From Symbiodinium natans (lineage: Eukaryota > Sar > Dinophyceae > Suessiales > Symbiodiniaceae), in NCBI GenBank assembly GCA_905221605.1, contig CAJNDS010000224.1, forward strand, positions 819,085-866,584: 47,500 bases of DNA, written 5' to 3'. This document shows, one piece after another, positions 45,810-47,500 of the stretch (the stretch's first letter is position 1; the number at the start of each line of letters is the position of its first letter). The notes below the pieces were generated by a model. That model made no database searches. It was not told the DNA's origin and saw nothing but the letters and a program-made list of their open reading frames with translations. The position numbers were made by a program, and so were the translations under genes.

Positions 45810-46700
45810 CCTCTTCGCCCTTCGCGACAACGCCACTTTGGGATGCCGCGATGGCCACTTCGATGTCCATGACCTGAAGCTCACAAACACTCTTCGAAGC
45901 AACTGCCTTCCTATGTCGGGTTTTTTGGTGCCCTTCCCCTTTTCAAAATGGCCTGCAGATCTGAAGTCGGTGCAGACCTTGGCTTTGGGCTGCTGGACCA
46001 TGGCCATGAGCTCAGCATGGCTCCAGTCAGGAGAATGTGGAGAACAGAAGACAGAGCGAAGGGCAGTCCAAGCAGAACGGAAGTGAAGAGAGTGAAGAGA
46101 GTGTGCTTGGAGCTCCACGGATTCTTGTGGTCGAAGCCGCCATACGAGAAGAGGAGGGTGCCCATTCCTCCGAGATGCTTCACGTCTGCAAAGCCTGTGC
46201 GGGCCTCTGTGCAAGTTTGAGATTTGAGAGAAACACATGGCAGCAGCACCCCAAGAGGAGTGTCGGAATCTCTGGAGACTACAAAGATTGTGCCACTCGC
46301 AGGTCTCTGTGTCATAGACAGCGGTGGGCAAAATCCTGGGCGCGGCGAGTGCCAAGTGCGACTCAGAGCGCTGCTGGCTCCCCTCATTGATTTTCTGCTG
46401 CGAACTTCTTGCAGGTGTTTTTGCGGTTTCGGGCCGAGGGACTTATTGACCTCTGGCCCACGCCCGCCGACGATCAAGAGCTTGGAGTCCAGGAAGATGC
46501 AGGAATGCTGAAACCTTCCCCCACACACACACCACGCAGCTGGCTCAAGGCTGGTTGAGCTGACCCTTTCCTTTGGAATCCCCCACCCCCCCCCTCCCCC
46601 AACTTCTTGCCTGGGTTCTGGAGGAGCACCGCGCTTTGCGGGGGCCTCAGTCTCCATGCTCGGAGCTCGCCATGCCCTATCAGTCCTACATGAAGGTGAG
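40049..46700 (-). CDS. Kelch-repeat Ser/Thr protein phosphatase (PPKL/BSU1-type PPP), 5' end beyond window
   Basis: These enzymes join an N-terminal Kelch propeller to a PPP phosphatase. In plants they act in brassinosteroid signalling, and in Apicomplexa in cell polarity. Kelch exons: ~46611-46690 ([12 protein letters not shown]), 46443-46514 ([19 protein letters not shown]), 46250-46335 ([13 protein letters not shown]), 46114-46194 ([15 protein letters not shown]). Linker-catalytic exons: 42766-~42857 ([13 protein letters not shown]), 42436-42483 ([16 protein letters not shown]), 42151-42203 (VYGDIHGQF), 42034-42070, 41908-41943 (DYLFLGDFV), 41717-41767 ([10 protein letters not shown]), 41447-41638 ([10 protein letters not shown]), 41333-41374, 41184-41244, 41029-41077, 40902-40961, 40776-40803 (WSDPSDNDS), 40630-40710, 40520-40579 (IIRAHECVM), 40400-40453, 40265-40335, 40049-40148. 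The metal-binding GDIHG, GDFVDRG, RGNHE and RAHE motifs are all present, so it is probably active. Between 41447 and 41638 there is an insertion of about 18 residues after RGNHEALM. Earlier Kelch repeats are missing from the window. Confidence 0.88.
41984..42025. repeat. 11-bp tandem repeat (CTCAGTATGC)n next to an exon
   Basis: Four copies of about 10-11 bp in the intron directly downstream of the exon ending at 42034. Confidence 0.9.
42335..42402. repeat. (GGGA)n purine microsatellite
   Basis: GGGA and GGA repeats in the intron between the RAPIK and VYGDIHGQF exons of the phosphatase. Confidence 0.95.
44113..44140. repeat. 28-nt C-run
   Basis: Longest homopolymer seen by eye in the window. 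It lies in the phosphatase linker region. Confidence 0.97.
44408..44470. repeat. Small inverted repeat with CGGGTACCCTTTA arms
   Basis: CGGGTACCCTTTA near 44409 pairs with TAAGGGTACCCG near 44459. The arms are 12-13 bp and enclose about 37 bp. It lies in an intron of the phosphatase gene. Confidence 0.75.
44618..44732. repeat. MITE-like inverted repeat with ACCCTTAAGGTTGTACCC arms
   Basis: The arm at about 44625-44642 pairs with GGGTACAACCTTAGGGT at about 44711-44727 with one base missing. The total is about 110 bp. The terminal sequence is related to the nearby GGGTACCC inverted repeat, which suggests a family of small elements. Confidence 0.7.
45781..45810. repeat. (GA)n microsatellite
   Basis: A pure GA run inside the phosphatase gene span. 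Confidence 0.97.
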
Positions 46701-47500
46701 TGAGGCGTTTCTCAATCTAAGCCTGAGGAAGTTCTGGTTCGCCTTTGCCACCGGAAGCATCGGAGGTTCCCTTCTCTCACCCCTTCCGTGAAAACACACC
46801 CCTGCGCCCCCTTCCTGCCAGTTCCAACTTTGCCCTACAGTAAGGGAGAAACCCTCTAGGCCACCCAGGAAGTTCTCATGGATTCTCTGTGCGTGAGCTA
46901 CTGAGCCATGTAAATTGAGCCACCAAGCCCCACTGAAAAGCCTGACTGCTCCCCTCCCTGGTTACAGACTCCTGAGCTGCTTCGAATAGAGACGCCAAAG
47001 ACATCCAAGGACCCTCTGCCGTTGGCGGCCGCCGCGCGCGTTTACAAAAGGGCCTAAGACGCCTTGTAATGCTTACGCACAAGACGCACATAAGATGTTC
47101 TGGACCGGGAGGCGTCAGAGCTTTCCCTACGAAAAGCTCCAGCCACCCCCCCCCCCCCAAGCCTCAAGCCCCAAGCTGCCTCTTCGTTCATCTGGGAAGG
47201 TGGCTCTCACTGTGGACCCCCCCCGCCTTCTTCTCGCAACGACCAAGGCGTTGTTAACCCGAACTAAAGCAACTTCGGGAACCCCCTAAATAGGGCCAGG
47301 ATCAACCAGGGACGCCCTGAAGATCCCTTAAACAACGGAAATCAAATACTTACATTGCCCTCTAAGCCCAACAACCCCTACAGGCCTCCTGTACACAGTG
47401 ATGCACTCTCTCCCATGAGTCGGCGAAACGCAGCGTGTTTACGATTGACTCAATTCAGGGGGTGCTTTTGGGGCGCGGCCTCTACCCAGTCCCATCGGCC
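46701..47500. other. Right edge: upstream part of the phosphatase gene, exons not resolved
   Basis: The first visible Kelch exon looks internal, because its reading frame continues upstream through a Trp (AWRAPS) typical of the end of a previous Kelch blade. I could not find the preceding blades here. They may lie past 47500 or be hidden between short introns. A C-run is at about 47146-47158. Confidence 0.4.

Larger units (their letters stand above)
42767..46113. other. Linker and introns between Kelch and phosphatase parts of the PPKL gene
   Basis: Probable linker exons on the minus strand include blocks reading [14 protein letters not shown] (near 44337-44380), [17 protein letters not shown] (near 44192-44262), [16 protein letters not shown] (near 43575-43625) and [13 protein letters not shown] (near 44770-44815). 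Their joins are not resolved. The rest is intron with a GA repeat, a 28-nt C-run at 44113-44140 and two small inverted repeats described separately. Confidence 0.4.

Overview
The window is nuclear DNA of a eukaryotic alga, most likely a dinoflagellate, perhaps near Suessiales/Symbiodiniaceae. Three observations support this. (1) Every gene I can reconstruct is cut into many short exons, and almost all introns start with GC rather than GT and end in AG followed by an exon-initial G. (2) All well-supported genes lie on the minus strand, as in the one-way gene arrays known in dinoflagellates. (3) The left end carries a decayed retroelement with a YVDD reverse transcriptase joined to a DLFSG-type domain, a combination I associate with dinoflagellate genomes. 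There is no sign of bacterial gene organisation, and I see no tRNA or rRNA gene.

Layout from left to right. 1-3.4 kb: broken retroelement (minus). 3.4-5.7 kb: no gene, simple repeats. 5.7-13.6 kb: a 29-exon nucleolin-like gene (minus) with a tandemly expanded acidic/lysine-alanine region, two RRMs, Gly-Lys linkers and an acidic tail. The model closes at exactly 682 codons plus stop. 14.7-19.06 kb: satellite of about 100 copies of a ~42-bp unit. 19.7-19.95 kb: GAAA microsatellite. 20-23.9 kb: no well-supported gene. 23.9-26.5 kb: an AT-rich island bounded by inverted TA-repeat/poly-C ends, holding a degenerate AATAGG repeat and a six-copy array of ~242-bp units made of two long palindromes. 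27.4-31.7 kb: a low-complexity RNA-regulator-like gene (minus) with an eIF4E-binding-type motif and RE/RD-rich exons. 32.5-33.4 kb: the last exon of a small unknown gene (minus). 33.5-36.8 kb: a nucleoside-hydrolase-like gene (minus, 8 exons, about 363 codons). 37.9-39.3 kb: a four-pass membrane protein gene (minus, 4 exons, 249 codons). 40.0 kb to the right edge: a Kelch-repeat PPP phosphatase (PPKL/BSU1 type, minus) whose 5' end probably lies beyond the window.

The genes do not form an obvious pathway. Three fit post-transcriptional or signalling roles: a nucleolar RNA-binding protein, a putative translation regulator and a Kelch phosphatase. The exon models rest on reading-frame closure, splice-site rules and protein-family motifs read by eye. 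No alignment or transcript evidence was available.
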